Notes: generated from the sequence alone by a model not told the origin. A stretch of DNA of 64,000 bases from Komarekiella delphini-convector SJRDD-AB1 (GCF_014831675.1 NZ_VJXY01000032.1:3301-67300); one strand, 5' to 3'. Counted from the first letter of the stretch, positions 31,001 to 39,034 are shown. Program-made: numbers and translations.

Positions 31001-31756
31001 GCTGATGTCTTGGAAGATCAGTATAATTTCCTTGACGCGGCCACGCTCGTCATAAACCGGGGCAGCCGAGATACTAACGCCGATCCTGGAACAATCCAAC
31101 TTACAGCGATAGGTTTCTACCCCAAAAAATGTCTCTCCCTTGGCAAGTGCCTCTCGCAGCCGGAGACATTCTTCCAGCTTGTCTGTTGGGACAATGGGGA
31201 TGGGTTGTCCCAGCACTTCTGCTTCACTCCAGCCGAACAACCGCACCGCCGCAGGATTCCAGAGCCGGACTGTGCCATCCGGTTCAATGAGTGCGATCGC
31301 TAAAGGAGACGATTCAATTAACGTTTTCAGGGTTTGATGTGTTTGCTGTAGCTCCTGCTCTGCCCGTTGCCGTTCGCGGCGTTCTTGAGTTTCTCGCAAT
31401 GCCCGTTGCACCGATGGCACTAGCCGCCCTAGCCGTTGCTTCAGCACATAATCTGTGGCTCCATTTTTGAGCGTTTCGATCGCCAATTCCTCGCCCAAAC
31501 TACCGGAGACAAAAATAAATGGCACATCAGGACAAAGCTTGCGGGCAATTTCCAGCGCCGAGATGCCATCAAAATCAGGCAGCGCATAATCTGCCAAAAT
31601 CAAGTCAAATTGATGAATTTCTAGCGCCGTCACAAACTTAGTGCGAGTTTCTACCCTCATCAGTTTGTAGTCGATGTTGCCATTTGATAGTGCGACTTGA
31701 ACGATTTCTGCATCCAGTGGGTTATCTTCGAGCAAGAGAAACTGGAGTGATGCCAT
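28073..31756 (-). CDS. Large hybrid sensor histidine kinase (REC-PAS-PAS-GAF-PAS-GAF-HisKA-HATPase-REC)
   Basis: 1227 aa, soluble. An N-terminal receiver (1-125; LLLEDNPLDAE, phospho-Asp in LILADYALP) is followed by PAS at about 143-255 and 260-380, GAF at about 395-545, PAS at about 555-675, GAF at about 690-840, HisKA near 865-930 (His in LSHELRSPLNPILGW), HATPase near 975-1085 (N box WNLLSNAVKFT, G boxes DTGKGI and GGLGLGLAI) and a C-terminal receiver near 1105-1220 (phospho-Asp in LLSDIGMPNMDG). No membrane helices are seen, so it senses an internal signal. Its ATG overlaps the stop of the decayed kinase upstream (TAATG). No bilin-binding Cys can be confirmed. Confidence 0.93.
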   Translation of the reverse strand: MASLQFLLLEDNPLDAEIVQVALSNGNIDYKLMRVETRTKFVTALEIHQFDLILADYALPDFDGISALEIARKLCPDVPFIFVSGSLGEELAIETLKNGATDYVLKQRLGRLVPSVQRALRETQERRERQRAEQELQQTHQTLKTLIESSPLAIALIEPDGTVRLWNPAAVRLFGWSEAEVLGQPIPIVPTDKLEECLRLREALAKGETFFGVETYRCKLDCSRIGVSISAAPVYDERGRVKEIILIFQDISERQRTDEALRIQARVLESMTESVVRMDATGIIQFTNAAFDTMFGYERGELLGQPAVVLNDLPPDENRQFVNEVITTLQQEQVWSGEVRNRKKDGTSFLTAAYVSTLNIEGNTYFVTVQQDITHRKQAELLMVEQKRVLELTASGQPLDECLSALCDSVSRLNPGTRACFLLTDAQRQRFKRSITPDFPPSFGQGLKDAPINDLCIGTCGEAVYRGQPMTCADIANDDRWSPEWRELCVAQGIRACYSAPVLGIDNLPLGSLMLCFNEARLPTDWEYQLAEFGTKVASIVFERDRSNFALSQNESRLRLIFESAKDYAIFTLDFNGIIASWNSGAERLLGYTEAEAIGCPGRMIFTPEDNEQGRPDWEMQTALTQGRAENERWHVRKDGSRFWASGLMMPLLDEADHPQGFVKILQDKTAQRQAGERLQLLYEATRDLLSTDQPLALMHNLFSKLSAQLELHCYYNFMVEEKDSQQMLHLVNHEGLSEEAAQAIKWINFGEYLCGLVAQSRQQIVLSQAQLSPHPNAQAVCAMGITAYAGQPLIAQGRLLGTLSFASRTRTDFTPAEIELLQSTCDQIAIALERANLTASLQQQAKQLRQANRIKDEFLAVLSHELRSPLNPILGWSKLLQNGKLDKTKTAQGLATIERNAKLQSELIEDLLNVSRILQGKLSLNVSPVNPAATIKAAIETVHLAAEAKSITVEATLDPEIGQVSGDATRLQQVFWNLLSNAVKFTAAGGRVAVRLEQVGNQAQITVSDTGKGIHPDFLPFVFDYFRQQDGTTTRKFGGLGLGLAIVRHLVELHGGTVQADSPGEGLGATFTVKLPLIPVPTAINLDHSASEPSLDLNEIQVLVIDDEMDSREFVAFVLEQAGARVITATTADEGFATLIQYQPDVLLSDIGMPNMDGYMLMQQIRALPPEQGGQIPAIALTAYAGDFNQQQALAAGFQQHVAKPIEPEALIKIIATLMGKSQNNS

Positions 31757-32221
31757 TATAGTGCCTGCTGTTTCGGTAGCGAAAAGTAGAACGTTGCGCC
31801 GCGATCAATTTCGCCTTCAGCCCAAGTGTAACCGCCATGCCGATGAATGATGCGCTGGACATTGGTAAGTCCTACCCCTGTTCCGGCAAACTCCTCTTGG
31901 GGATGCAGGCGTTGAAAAACTTGGAACGGTCGCTCGCGGTCTTTTATGTCGAACCCCGCCCCATTGTCTTGCACAAATAATACCACTTCATCAGAAGTCG
32001 GCGCTGCCGATGGTAATTTCGGCTTGTGAGCGATCGCAGGTGTATATAAGTTTGAGTCAAGCTTTTTCTGAAGCAGTTTACCAAAGCTATAGATGCAGCC
32101 CAAGGGCGATCGCAAGTCATGAGACATCGTAAAGGAAAATGCCTCCAGTTCTTGGTTGATGGCTTTGAGTTGAACTATGCGCTGTTTGACTCGCTGTTCT
32201 CAAGTCTCGTTCAGTTCACGC
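31756..32221 (-). pseudogene. Decayed histidine kinase fragment upstream of the hybrid kinase
   Basis: The frame reads LRELNET[38 protein letters not shown], an ordinary coiled-coil plus H-box interrupted by a TGA near 32199. After the H-box (SHDLRSP) only about 30 residues remain before the G-box region ([27 protein letters not shown]). The rest of HisKA and the N box are therefore deleted. The last 123 residues are still open and end in TAATG, overlapping the hybrid kinase start. A working kinase would need the missing N box; this is a remnant of a phytochrome-type or PAS kinase once coupled to the downstream gene. N-terminal sensor domains are gone. Confidence 0.8.
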
Positions 32222-32353
32222 AGTGCTATTCGGCCTGTTTACGTACAGTATCACCCTGCAAATAAACGAACAATCCTTCTTCAGAAGTGTAAATATGGGT
32301 TTCCAGCCAAGTGTTAAGCATTGGTGTCAACTTAACGTGAAAATTATTTCCCG

Positions 32354-32473
32354 CAAGGAACTGAAGTTCCTTGCTAATAGTAAAAGTCATCTGAAGATGA
32401 CTAAAAATATCCCCAAAAATCTTTAGTCTACTTCAGTAGACTTTAGCTTTTAGCCTGGAACTTTAGTTCCAGG
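32354..32473. repeat. Series of four short perfect palindromes
   Basis: In about 120 bp there are four separate stems, each with a central 2-4 nt loop: GCAAGGAACTGAAGTTCCTTGC (22 nt, about 32354), AGTCATCTGAAGATGACT (about 32386), AGTCTACTTCAGTAGACT (about 32426) and CCTGGAACTTTAGTTCCAGG (about 32454). The stems differ in sequence, so they did not arise by simple copying of one unit. They lie between the decayed kinase and psaK. Positions are accurate to about a base. Confidence 0.85.
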
Positions 32474-32502
32474 CGGGTGACTATTTAAAACTCAGTATTC
32501 AA

Positions 32503-32539
32503 CAAAAAAAGAGCCAGAAAATTAATTTTCTGACTCTTA
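32503..32539 (-). terminator. Intrinsic terminator of psaK
   Basis: Read on the minus strand, a strong stem (AGTCAGAAAA / TTTTCTGGCT with a tight loop) is followed by a run of seven T residues. It lies about 45 bp after the psaK stop in the right orientation. Confidence 0.85.
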
Positions 32540-32582
32540 GTTGGAGACAAAAGAATCATCAAATCAAGGCTGATGGTAACAA

Positions 32583-32843
32583 CTAGATTCTCCCTAAGTT
32601 ATGTAGCCCTAAAATAATGCCCGTTCCTAAGATATGACCAAAGGCGGTTGTTGCTAATAATGCAGGTACACCAAACCCACCAAGTGGATTGGGTAAGGGT
32701 AGGGCTGGTTCTGCATTAGGATACTTGATTGTGGATTTGCCAAAGGCAATAGCAGCGAGATTCGCTAGAATCATGATTATCCCAACTGTAGGACTCCATG
32801 ATAGGGGTGTGGTTGCAGCAGCTAGTAAGGTCGAAGTTAACAC
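32583..32843 (-). CDS. psaK: Photosystem I reaction centre subunit PsaK
   Basis: 86 aa, the normal length. Two membrane helices (about 15-37 and 58-80) are joined by a stromal loop. The family motif is visible in WSPTVGIIMILANLAAIAFGKSTI, PNPLGGFGVPALLATTAFGHILGTG. PsaK sits at the edge of photosystem I and helps antenna docking. Monocistronic with its own terminator. The first residues (LTSTLLAAATTP) resemble the processed leader of cyanobacterial PsaK. The upstream 660 bp must contain its promoter. Confidence 0.95.
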   Translation of the reverse strand: MLTSTLLAAATTPLSWSPTVGIIMILANLAAIAFGKSTIKYPNAEPALPLPNPLGGFGVPALLATTAFGHILGTGIILGLHNLGRI

Positions 32844-33503
32844 CTGATTTGCTCCTGAAATTTATTAATGATTGAAAATATAATCTGAATATTTCAGAGC
32901 TTAATTCCAGAAAACTCCTAATTTTGCATTAATATTTAACAGTTATTCTAACTACTTAATACAACTAGCCTCCTACTCTAGCTTTTTCGCTGCTAGAGAC
33001 TAATTGAGTCTTGCTTGCGATCGCCCATATAGTCCATCCTGAAAAAAGATGGGGGCAAAACCTTCATCAAGCGAGTTGGAGACTTGGACGCGTTAAAATA
33101 GAGAGTAGTGGGTAAACAGCCTCATTAATAGCAAATCTAAACATCAATTATCTGAGAAACGCTATAGTATATTTTTTTCAGATAATAAGAGTCATCGTAT
33201 TAATTATTAGATAAGTTTAGAGCACTCAGACGCTTATGTAACTGCGTTAAGTCTATGCTGAACTGATTGGAGCTTTTATGTAATTGCAGCAAAGGATGGC
33301 TAAGAAAAGAACTAAGTTTTTATAATTGTACCGATTCAAAATCATAACTGATATTTATGCGATCGCATTAATTATCTAAATTTGACAATTTATAGCCAAT
33401 AACTACTGTTATGGTTAGCTTAGATGCCAAAGTAAACTGAAAGCGCGATCGCTTTAAAGATAATTTACACTCAAAGTGATAACGATTAATTGCAGCTTCT
33501 GTT
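32844..33503. other. 660-bp divergent intergenic region
   Basis: It lies between psaK (leftward) and sufE (rightward). AT-rich, with HIP1 octamers near 33016, 33358 and 33447, and no ORF or RNA gene that I can support. The length is greater than two promoters need, so a small RNA is possible but I see no defined structure. Confidence 0.45.
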
Positions 33504-33944
33504 ATGTCCTCAACTCTAGATTCTTTGCCACCTGCACTCACTAAAATTGTCCAGCGCTTTCAACGCGCTTCCGAACCTAAGCGACGCTATGAACAGCTAA
33601 TCTGGTATGCTCAGAAGCTCAATGAGTTTCCAGAATCGGATAAAATACCCGAAAACAAAGTCCCTGGTTGCGTTTCTCAAGTTTATGTCACAGCATCTCT
33701 TGATGATGGCAAAGTTGCCTTTCAGGGCGATTCTGATTCCCAATTAACTAAAGGATTAGTCGGGCTGTTGGTTGAAGGATTGAATGGATTAACGCCAACT
33801 GAAATTGTCCAACTAACTCCAGATTTTATTCAAGCAACAGGTTTAAATGTCAGCCTAACACCTTCCCGCGCCAATGGATTTTACAATATTTTTAAAACTA
33901 TGCAAAAAAAGGCGTTGGAATGTAAGTTAGATCTGCCAAACTAA
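33504..33944 (+). CDS. sufE: SufE-family cysteine desulfurase partner
   Basis: 146 aa. It accepts persulfide sulfur from SufS on a conserved Cys and passes it to iron-sulfur assembly. The signature is visible: LIWYAQKLNEFP, then KVPGCVSQV with acceptor C56, VAFQGDSDSQLTKGLVGLLVEGLNGLTP and the C-terminal ANGFYNIFKTMQKKA. Full length. No suf or isc genes are adjacent. A HIP1 site lies in the leader. Confidence 0.93.
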   Translation: MSSTLDSLPPALTKIVQRFQRASEPKRRYEQLIWYAQKLNEFPESDKIPENKVPGCVSQVYVTASLDDGKVAFQGDSDSQLTKGLVGLLVEGLNGLTPTEIVQLTPDFIQATGLNVSLTPSRANGFYNIFKTMQKKALECKLDLPN

Positions 33945-34130
33945 ACTTATTTCGTTAGGACTATCATTGGTCATTATAGCGTTTCTTAATCGGCTGAGGT
34001 ACAATTTTCTTGGTGTTTATCCGTGTTCACACCGAAGTTGATCTCGGCAGAAGCCGCCGCTCCGACTTCTCTGTGTGGTTAATTATTTCTTCTTGTACTT
34101 CACTCAAGTGAGAACCGCTATAGTTAAATC

Positions 34131-34172
34131 AAAAATAACAAATAACAAATAACAAATAACAAATAACAAAAT
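34131..34172. repeat. AAATAAC heptamer tandem repeat
   Basis: About five units of AAATAAC directly before the start of the alpha/beta-hydrolase-like gene (ATG at 34181). The repeat occupies the usual ribosome-binding position, so no Shine-Dalgarno is visible there. Copy-number change could alter the leader. Confidence 0.85.
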
Positions 34173-34180
34173 TTAATCTG

Positions 34181-35089
34181 ATGTCTACCAACTTATTATC
34201 AACTTCTAATACTGTTGGCTTTGGTGGAGTAGTTCAAGAATATCTCTGGAACTGGGACAATCAGCAATTGCGCGTTGTTTATGAAACTCTTGGCAAAGGT
34301 TCACCACTATTGCTACTCCCAGCTTTCAGCACTGTTTCCACACGTTTAGAAATGGGTGAACTTGCCAGGTTATTAGCTCCGCACTTTCAAGTTGTAGCGG
34401 TTGATTGGCCTGGTTTTGGGGAATCTTCTCGACCCAGTTTAGATTATAACCCAGCTTTATATCACCAATTTTTAGCAGATTTTGTCAAATCTGTGTTTAA
34501 TAATACCATTACAGTAATTGCCGCTGGTCATGCTGCTAGTTACGTGTTGCAACTAGTCCAAAGAGAGCCTGCTGTTTTTGAGCGGATTGTGTTGGTAGCT
34601 CCCACTTGGCGTGGGCCTTTACCAACAATGGGAGCAACTCAGCAGACAGCTGGCATGGTAAAAGAATTAGTGCGATCGCCTATTTTCGGTCAAGCTCTCT
34701 ACAAACTCAATACCACTCCATCTTTTTTAAGTTTTATGTATCGCCGCCATGTCTTTACCGACGCGGCTAAACTTACACCCAACTTTATAGAGAAGAAGTG
34801 GCAAACAACTCAAAAACCAGGAGCGCGATTTGCTCCTGCTGCCTTTGTGACTGGTAATCTAGATGCTGTGCGCGAGCAATCTGATTTTCTGGCACTTGTG
34901 CGATCGTTATCCGTGCCGCTCATGGTAGTAATTGGAGAATCTAGCCCTCCCAAATCACGAGCAGAAATGGACGCTTTAGCAGCCTTGCCAGGAGTCAAAA
35001 GCGTCGTGGTTCCTGGTTCCTTGGGACTCCATGAAGAATACCCTGACGCTGTGCTAGAGGCAATTGGAGATTTTTTATTACCCTCATAA
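34181..35089 (+). CDS. Alpha/beta-hydrolase-fold protein lacking the nucleophile Ser
   Basis: 302 aa. The fold is clear: LLLLPAFSTVS oxyanion region (about 43-53), VVAVDWPGFGESSRP (71-85) and a C-terminal His region (GLHEEYP near 284). At the nucleophile elbow the usual GxSxG is GHAAS (116-120), with Ala118 (codon 34532-34534) where Ser is expected. The acid site also reads VIGESSPP instead of the usual D-containing strand. So it is probably not a classical esterase; it may be catalytically dead, use a shifted Ser120, or act as a binding protein. Otherwise intact and evolving as a coding gene. Confidence 0.8.
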   Translation: MSTNLLSTSNTVGFGGVVQEYLWNWDNQQLRVVYETLGKGSPLLLLPAFSTVSTRLEMGELARLLAPHFQVVAVDWPGFGESSRPSLDYNPALYHQFLADFVKSVFNNTITVIAAGHAASYVLQLVQREPAVFERIVLVAPTWRGPLPTMGATQQTAGMVKELVRSPIFGQALYKLNTTPSFLSFMYRRHVFTDAAKLTPNFIEKKWQTTQKPGARFAPAAFVTGNLDAVREQSDFLALVRSLSVPLMVVIGESSPPKSRAEMDALAALPGVKSVVVPGSLGLHEEYPDAVLEAIGDFLLPS

Positions 35090-35169
35090 AATTAAATCCT
35101 GACACCAAAATTCAGATCGCTGGCAACACTCCTGGGCATAAAACTCTACAACCATGCCGTAAGAGTTAT

Positions 35170-35859
35170 TTAACAAGGGAAAGCTTTTGCACCTGTAGAT
35201 TCAGACATTTCAACATCTTGCTTGTACATTGCGTATGCTTGATGATACTCCATTGTGCGAGCAACTTCAGTAAGAAATTGGTCATCATATCCAGCTCGTT
35301 GCAATAGATAGAATCCTAGCTCCATTCCCGAACTGATACCTCCTGCTGTAACGATCCGACCTGCATCCACTACCCGCGCCCGACTCACCCGACACGCAGG
35401 TGCAATTTCTGCTAAGCGCTCGATAGGAACTTTGCCCATTAAAGAAGCTTCCAGTCGGTCTGGTTCCTTACGATTAGTAGCAGGTAAACCATTCAGCAAT
35501 CCCATCTTGCCGTAAATCCAAGAACCTGTACACACACTTGTCAATAAGCAAGTTTCAGGTAAAGAATTAATAAATGCGTACAAGTTGCGGTTGTGTAGTT
35601 CTTGGCGTGTACCAAAGCCCCCTGGAATGAGGAAAGCATCCATTGCAGGCTGATCGTTAAATGAGTAGTTTGGCAGAACAGTAAATCCTGCTTGGGTTTG
35701 AACAGGACGCATACTTTCTGCAACCAGAAATACATCGAGTTCTGGATCAAAACGGCGAGCAACGGAAAATACTCCATAGGGAGCAGCAAAATCAATGACT
35801 TCAGCATCTTTGAAAACGTAAATGCCCAAGCGAAACCCGGTAATGCGATGAGTTGACAT
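35170..35859 (-). CDS. DJ-1/PfpI-family protein (GlxA-like class I amidotransferase fold)
   Basis: 229 aa. The fold starts at about residue 10 (LGIYVFKDAEVIDFAAPYGVFSVA) and carries the nucleophile elbow in LLTSVCTGSWIYG, with Cys at about 109. LIPGGFGTR marks the glutamine-amidotransferase-like strand. The pattern resembles isonitrile hydratase and AraC-fused GlxA N-domains, but no AraC domain is present. It is the last gene of a minus-strand trio with a PPOX-family protein and a GST, all divergent from a TetR regulator. A role in detoxifying a reactive compound fits the set but is inference. Confidence 0.85.
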   Translation of the reverse strand: MSTHRITGFRLGIYVFKDAEVIDFAAPYGVFSVARRFDPELDVFLVAESMRPVQTQAGFTVLPNYSFNDQPAMDAFLIPGGFGTRQELHNRNLYAFINSLPETCLLTSVCTGSWIYGKMGLLNGLPATNRKEPDRLEASLMGKVPIERLAEIAPACRVSRARVVDAGRIVTAGGISSGMELGFYLLQRAGYDDQFLTEVARTMEYHQAYAMYKQDVEMSESTGAKAFPC

Positions 35860-35888
35860 AAGCTAATTTTTTGTGTGAATTCTTAGTA

Positions 35889-36473
35889 TTATTGAGCAGC
35901 GATAAGTTGTTCTAGTTCAGTAATTCTGGCTTGCAATACCGCCACTTCCTGTTCGGAATAGCGGACGGGAATATGTTGCGGACAATTCCAATCCCAGGCT
36001 TCAACTTGAAACAAAATTACTCGTTCAATCTCCGCTTCATAGTTGGGAACCTTCAGACGTTCTATTAGTTGGTCATCTTTCTCTATATACCTAGCTCGTC
36101 CCCAAATTTTCAATCGCTTGCGATCGCGATAATCCATTAAAAATAAGAAGGCTTTGTCGTTCTCTGAAAGATTGCCAACAGATACATACTGGACATTTCC
36201 TTTAAAGTCAGCAAATCCCAGGGTCTTGTCATCTAATACTTTTAAAAAACCAGGTTGTCCACCGCGAAACTGAATGTAAGGATAACCATTAGAACTGACA
36301 GTTCCCAAGTAGAAACCATCCATTTGAGCAATAAATTCTCCGATTTGTGGCGTGATAGTATCGTTATCGAGGCCATTTTTTTCAAATCGAGCGTAGGTTT
36401 GTCGGGAACCGCGTTGTTCTTGAGCTGCTTTGACGGCAGGAGTGAAGGCGAGTTGTGTAAATTTACGTGGCAT
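35889..36473 (-). CDS. Pyridoxamine 5'-phosphate oxidase-family flavin/heme-binding protein
   Basis: 194 aa. Split-barrel FMN-binding fold: IAQMDGFYLGTVSSNGYPYIQFRGG (about 48-72), GFADFKGNVQYVSVGNL (about 86-102), FLMDYRDRKRLKIWGRARYIE (about 111-131). C-terminal 30 residues are helical (VAVLQARITELEQLIAA). The group probably reduces or binds small molecules rather than making PLP. It lies 29 bp upstream of the DJ-1-like gene and 49 bp downstream of the GST gene, so one operon is likely. Confidence 0.85.
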   Translation of the reverse strand: MPRKFTQLAFTPAVKAAQEQRGSRQTYARFEKNGLDNDTITPQIGEFIAQMDGFYLGTVSSNGYPYIQFRGGQPGFLKVLDDKTLGFADFKGNVQYVSVGNLSENDKAFLFLMDYRDRKRLKIWGRARYIEKDDQLIERLKVPNYEAEIERVILFQVEAWDWNCPQHIPVRYSEQEVAVLQARITELEQLIAAQ

Positions 36474-36522
36474 AACTTCATCTTATGAGATAGCAATATG
36501 AGTCTAGTCAAGGGAGCATTTT

Positions 36523-37122
36523 CTAGAGCTTTACCATAGGGATGTAACCTGGTAATTGTTTGATTCGAGCCATCCAGTTTTGGATGTGAGGATAGGGGTC
36601 AAGGGCAATCTTGCCATCAGGTGCTAAAGCGACGTAGGGGAAAACTGCCACATCTGCGATGGTTGGTCGCTCGAACTCTAACCATTTGCGATCGCGCAAA
36701 TGTTGATCGAGTTGTGTAAGAATGAATTCTGCTTTCTGGTTAGCTCGGTCGATATTAATGCTCGTGGCGTTGAACAAGTAGTATAGGCGAGCAGATTCAG
36801 GGCCCTGACGGACTTCGCCTGCGGCGGTAGATAACCAGCGCACAATCTGGCTAAGGGACACCGCATCTAAAGGAAGCCATTGCTCGCCGCCATAGCAACG
36901 AGCCAAATAAACCAAAATCGCTTGAGCGTCTGCAATAGTTATGTTGCCATCCACTAGTACAGGAACTTGACCAAATGAATTGAGCGATAAAAACTCAGAT
37001 GATTTATGTTCTCCCTTCATCAAATCGACTTTAATCCACTCATATTCAAGATTTAAAAGTGATAGCAACAGAAGGGCTTTATAACTGTTACCAGATAATT
37101 CGTAACCGTAGAGCTTAATCAT
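36523..37122 (-). CDS. Glutathione S-transferase
   Basis: About 199 aa from the ATG at 37122, which has AGGAC eight bases ahead; a TTG 15 bases upstream is less likely. N-terminal thioredoxin fold (IKLYGYELSGNSYKALLLLSLL with a Ser in the catalytic region; FGQVPVLVDGNITIADAQAILVYLA binds glutathione) and a C-terminal helical domain (about 85-199, ERPTIADVAVFPYVALAP). It would conjugate glutathione to electrophiles. First gene of the trio with PPOX and DJ-1 genes; the TetR operators lie about 180 bp upstream, so TetR control of this operon is likely. Confidence 0.9.
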   Translation of the reverse strand: MIKLYGYELSGNSYKALLLLSLLNLEYEWIKVDLMKGEHKSSEFLSLNSFGQVPVLVDGNITIADAQAILVYLARCYGGEQWLPLDAVSLSQIVRWLSTAAGEVRQGPESARLYYLFNATSINIDRANQKAEFILTQLDQHLRDRKWLEFERPTIADVAVFPYVALAPDGKIALDPYPHIQNWMARIKQLPGYIPMVKL

Positions 37123-37298
37123 AGAGTTAGTCCTCAATCATGTGTAAATATGAACAGTTTGTTGATAATAAGTCACGTTTTAGTCCAAAGAAGAATGTAA
37201 GCATCCTTCATCATGACAAGTCAATTTGTTTAACAAACAGCATTGTTTTGTTTGCCGCAGTTCACAAAGATTCCTTACTTCAAACTGATAAATTTTTG

Positions 37299-37341
37299 TA
37301 CCGTTCGTTCGGTATAGAAATACTGTACCGATTGTTCGGTA
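37299..37341. promoter_or_regulatory. Double TetR-type operator between GST operon and tetR
   Basis: Two similar 16-bp sites, TACCGTTCGTTCGGTA (37299-37314) and TACCGATTGTTCGGTA (37326-37341), each an inverted repeat with TACCG/CGGTA arms. They are 27 bp apart, so on roughly the same helix face, and lie just before the regulator's start. This is the usual layout for an autoregulated TetR repressor that also controls the divergent operon. Confidence 0.75.
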
Positions 37342-37374
37342 TAATGTCAAGAGATAAAGTTTCGATTGGTGCAA

Positions 37375-37929
37375 ATGCCAAAAGACACATACATTCCATG
37401 CCTGCTAAATCTGTTTCGACAATATGGTTACGATGGAGCTACCTTATCTAAGATCTCTCAACAGACAGGTCTAGGAAAAGCGAGCCTTTATCATCACTTT
37501 CCCGGTGGTAAAGACGACATGGTGAATGCCGTATTAAATTTTCTCGAAAGTTACTTGGAGGAACACATCCTACAGGCGCTTCGCAGTGAAGGAACTGCAC
37601 TGACTCGATTGCAGAAAATGTGCGCTCAGCTCAGTGAGCTATATGAAGGTGGGCAACAACCGTGCCTGTTCGCCATATTGCTTATGGGTTCGGCACGAGA
37701 CATCTTTCATACCAAAATACAAGCTCTATTACGTACATGGATTGATGAGATTGCAACTGTACTGATTGAGGCAGGATTAGACAAATCGCTGGCAAGACAG
37801 CGAGGGGAAGATGCAGTCATTGCAATTCAAGGCTCTCTAATACTGGCGCAAGGCTTAAACGATCTTGCTCCCTTTCAACGTGTAGTGAAACGATTACCGC
37901 AAGAACTTTGCCGAGATATAGATATATAA
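37375..37929 (+). CDS. TetR-family transcriptional regulator
   Basis: About 184 aa from ATG 37375 (a TTG at 37366 is open but weaker). The TetR helix-turn-helix is at about 6-50 (LLNLFRQYGYDGATLSKISQQTGLGKASLYHHFPGGKDDM), and the C-terminal ligand domain is helical. It is divergent from a GST/PPOX/DJ-1 operon and is preceded by two matching inverted repeats. By analogy with similar regulators of GST and oxidoreductase operons it probably represses them until an electrophile or quinone-like ligand binds; the ligand cannot be read. Confidence 0.9.
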   Translation: MPKDTYIPCLLNLFRQYGYDGATLSKISQQTGLGKASLYHHFPGGKDDMVNAVLNFLESYLEEHILQALRSEGTALTRLQKMCAQLSELYEGGQQPCLFAILLMGSARDIFHTKIQALLRTWIDEIATVLIEAGLDKSLARQRGEDAVIAIQGSLILAQGLNDLAPFQRVVKRLPQELCRDIDI

Positions 37930-38019
37930 CAGTGTTTCTAACTTAAACTACGCGGTTATTTTTCTGAAACCCGAATCAATGCCAAGTTCGCACAAAAATA
38001 TAAAAAGTCTTATCATGGG

Positions 38020-38034
38020 TGATAATGATTATCC
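38020..38034. promoter_or_regulatory. Zur-type box upstream of the COG0523 GTPase gene
   Basis: TGATAATGATTATCC, a 7-1-7 inverted repeat, one base from a perfect palindrome and matching the cyanobacterial zinc-uptake regulator (Zur) consensus TGATAATNATTATCA as I know it. It lies 28 bp before the GTPase ATG, where it would overlap the promoter. Confidence 0.8.
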
Positions 38035-38062
38035 ATAAGGTGAGACAAGAGGCATTTAGAGT

Positions 38063-39034
38063 ATGGTGGCTGACGTAATTACACATTCAGTTCCCGTTAC
38101 TGTTCTGACTGGCTATTTGGGAGCAGGTAAAACGACTCTCCTCAATCACATCCTCACCTACGAACACGGCAAAAAAGTTGCTGTGATTGTGAATGAATTT
38201 GGGGAAGTGGGCATTGATAATCAACTGGTTATCGATGCAGATGAAGAAATATTTGAGATGAACAACGGCTGCATCTGTTGTACAGTTCGCGGCGACTTAA
38301 TTCGCATCATCGGCAATTTGATGAAGCGGCGCGATAAGTTTGACCATTTAGTAATAGAAACAACTGGAATAGCTGACCCTGCACCAGTGATTCAGACATT
38401 CTTTGTGGATGAAGATATGCAAAGCCAACTGTCTCTAGATGCTGTAGTGACAGTTGTGGATGCCAAGCACATCTGGCAGCACTGGGATGCGGACGAAGCA
38501 CAAGAACAGATTGCCTTTGCCGATGTAATTTTACTTAATAAAACTGATTTAGTCGCACCAGAAGAGTTAGATGAATTAGAAAAACGGATTCGGGCGATGA
38601 ATGCGATCGCTAAAATCTACCGTACTCGCAACTCTGAACTAGAAATGGATGCTTTGTTGGGTGTGAAAGCTTTTGATTTAGACCGCGCGTTGGAAATTGA
38701 TCCGAATTTCTTAGGCGAAGATGCCCATGTACATGATGAAAGCGTCTTTTCTGTAGCGTTAGTGGACAAAGGTGAACTTGATGGGGAAAAATTAAACGCT
38801 TGGCTTTCTGAGTTACTGCGTACCCAAGGCCCAGATATCTTCAGAATGAAAGGTATCTTAAATATTGCTGGGGAAGATAATCGATTTGTGTTCCAAGGGG
38901 TACACATGATATTCGATGGTAGACCTGATCGCGCCTGGAAACCAAGCGAAACCCGTAAAAACGAACTAGTCTTTATCGGTCGCAACCTTGATGCAGACCA
39001 ACTCAAACAAGATTTCCTCGCCTGTCTGGCGTAA
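38063..39034 (+). CDS. COG0523 G3E-family GTPase, probable zinc metallochaperone
   Basis: 323 aa. Walker A GYLGAGKTT at 17-25; the metal-binding CxCC motif GCICC at 69-73 (C70, C72, C73), the hallmark of CobW/ZNG1-type chaperones; the guanine-specificity motif NKTD near 159; and a CobW C-terminal domain with HVHDE around 223. The Zur box 28 bp upstream suggests induction when zinc is scarce, when such a protein would pass zinc to essential enzymes. It does not sit in a cobalamin cluster. The next gene (WD40) begins after a short STRR. Confidence 0.9.
   Translation: MVADVITHSVPVTVLTGYLGAGKTTLLNHILTYEHGKKVAVIVNEFGEVGIDNQLVIDADEEIFEMNNGCICCTVRGDLIRIIGNLMKRRDKFDHLVIETTGIADPAPVIQTFFVDEDMQSQLSLDAVVTVVDAKHIWQHWDADEAQEQIAFADVILLNKTDLVAPEELDELEKRIRAMNAIAKIYRTRNSELEMDALLGVKAFDLDRALEIDPNFLGEDAHVHDESVFSVALVDKGELDGEKLNAWLSELLRTQGPDIFRMKGILNIAGEDNRFVFQGVHMIFDGRPDRAWKPSETRKNELVFIGRNLDADQLKQDFLACLA

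Noticed and set aside
34131-34172. Possible CRISPR-like array
   Set aside because: The units are 7 bp direct repeats without spacers.
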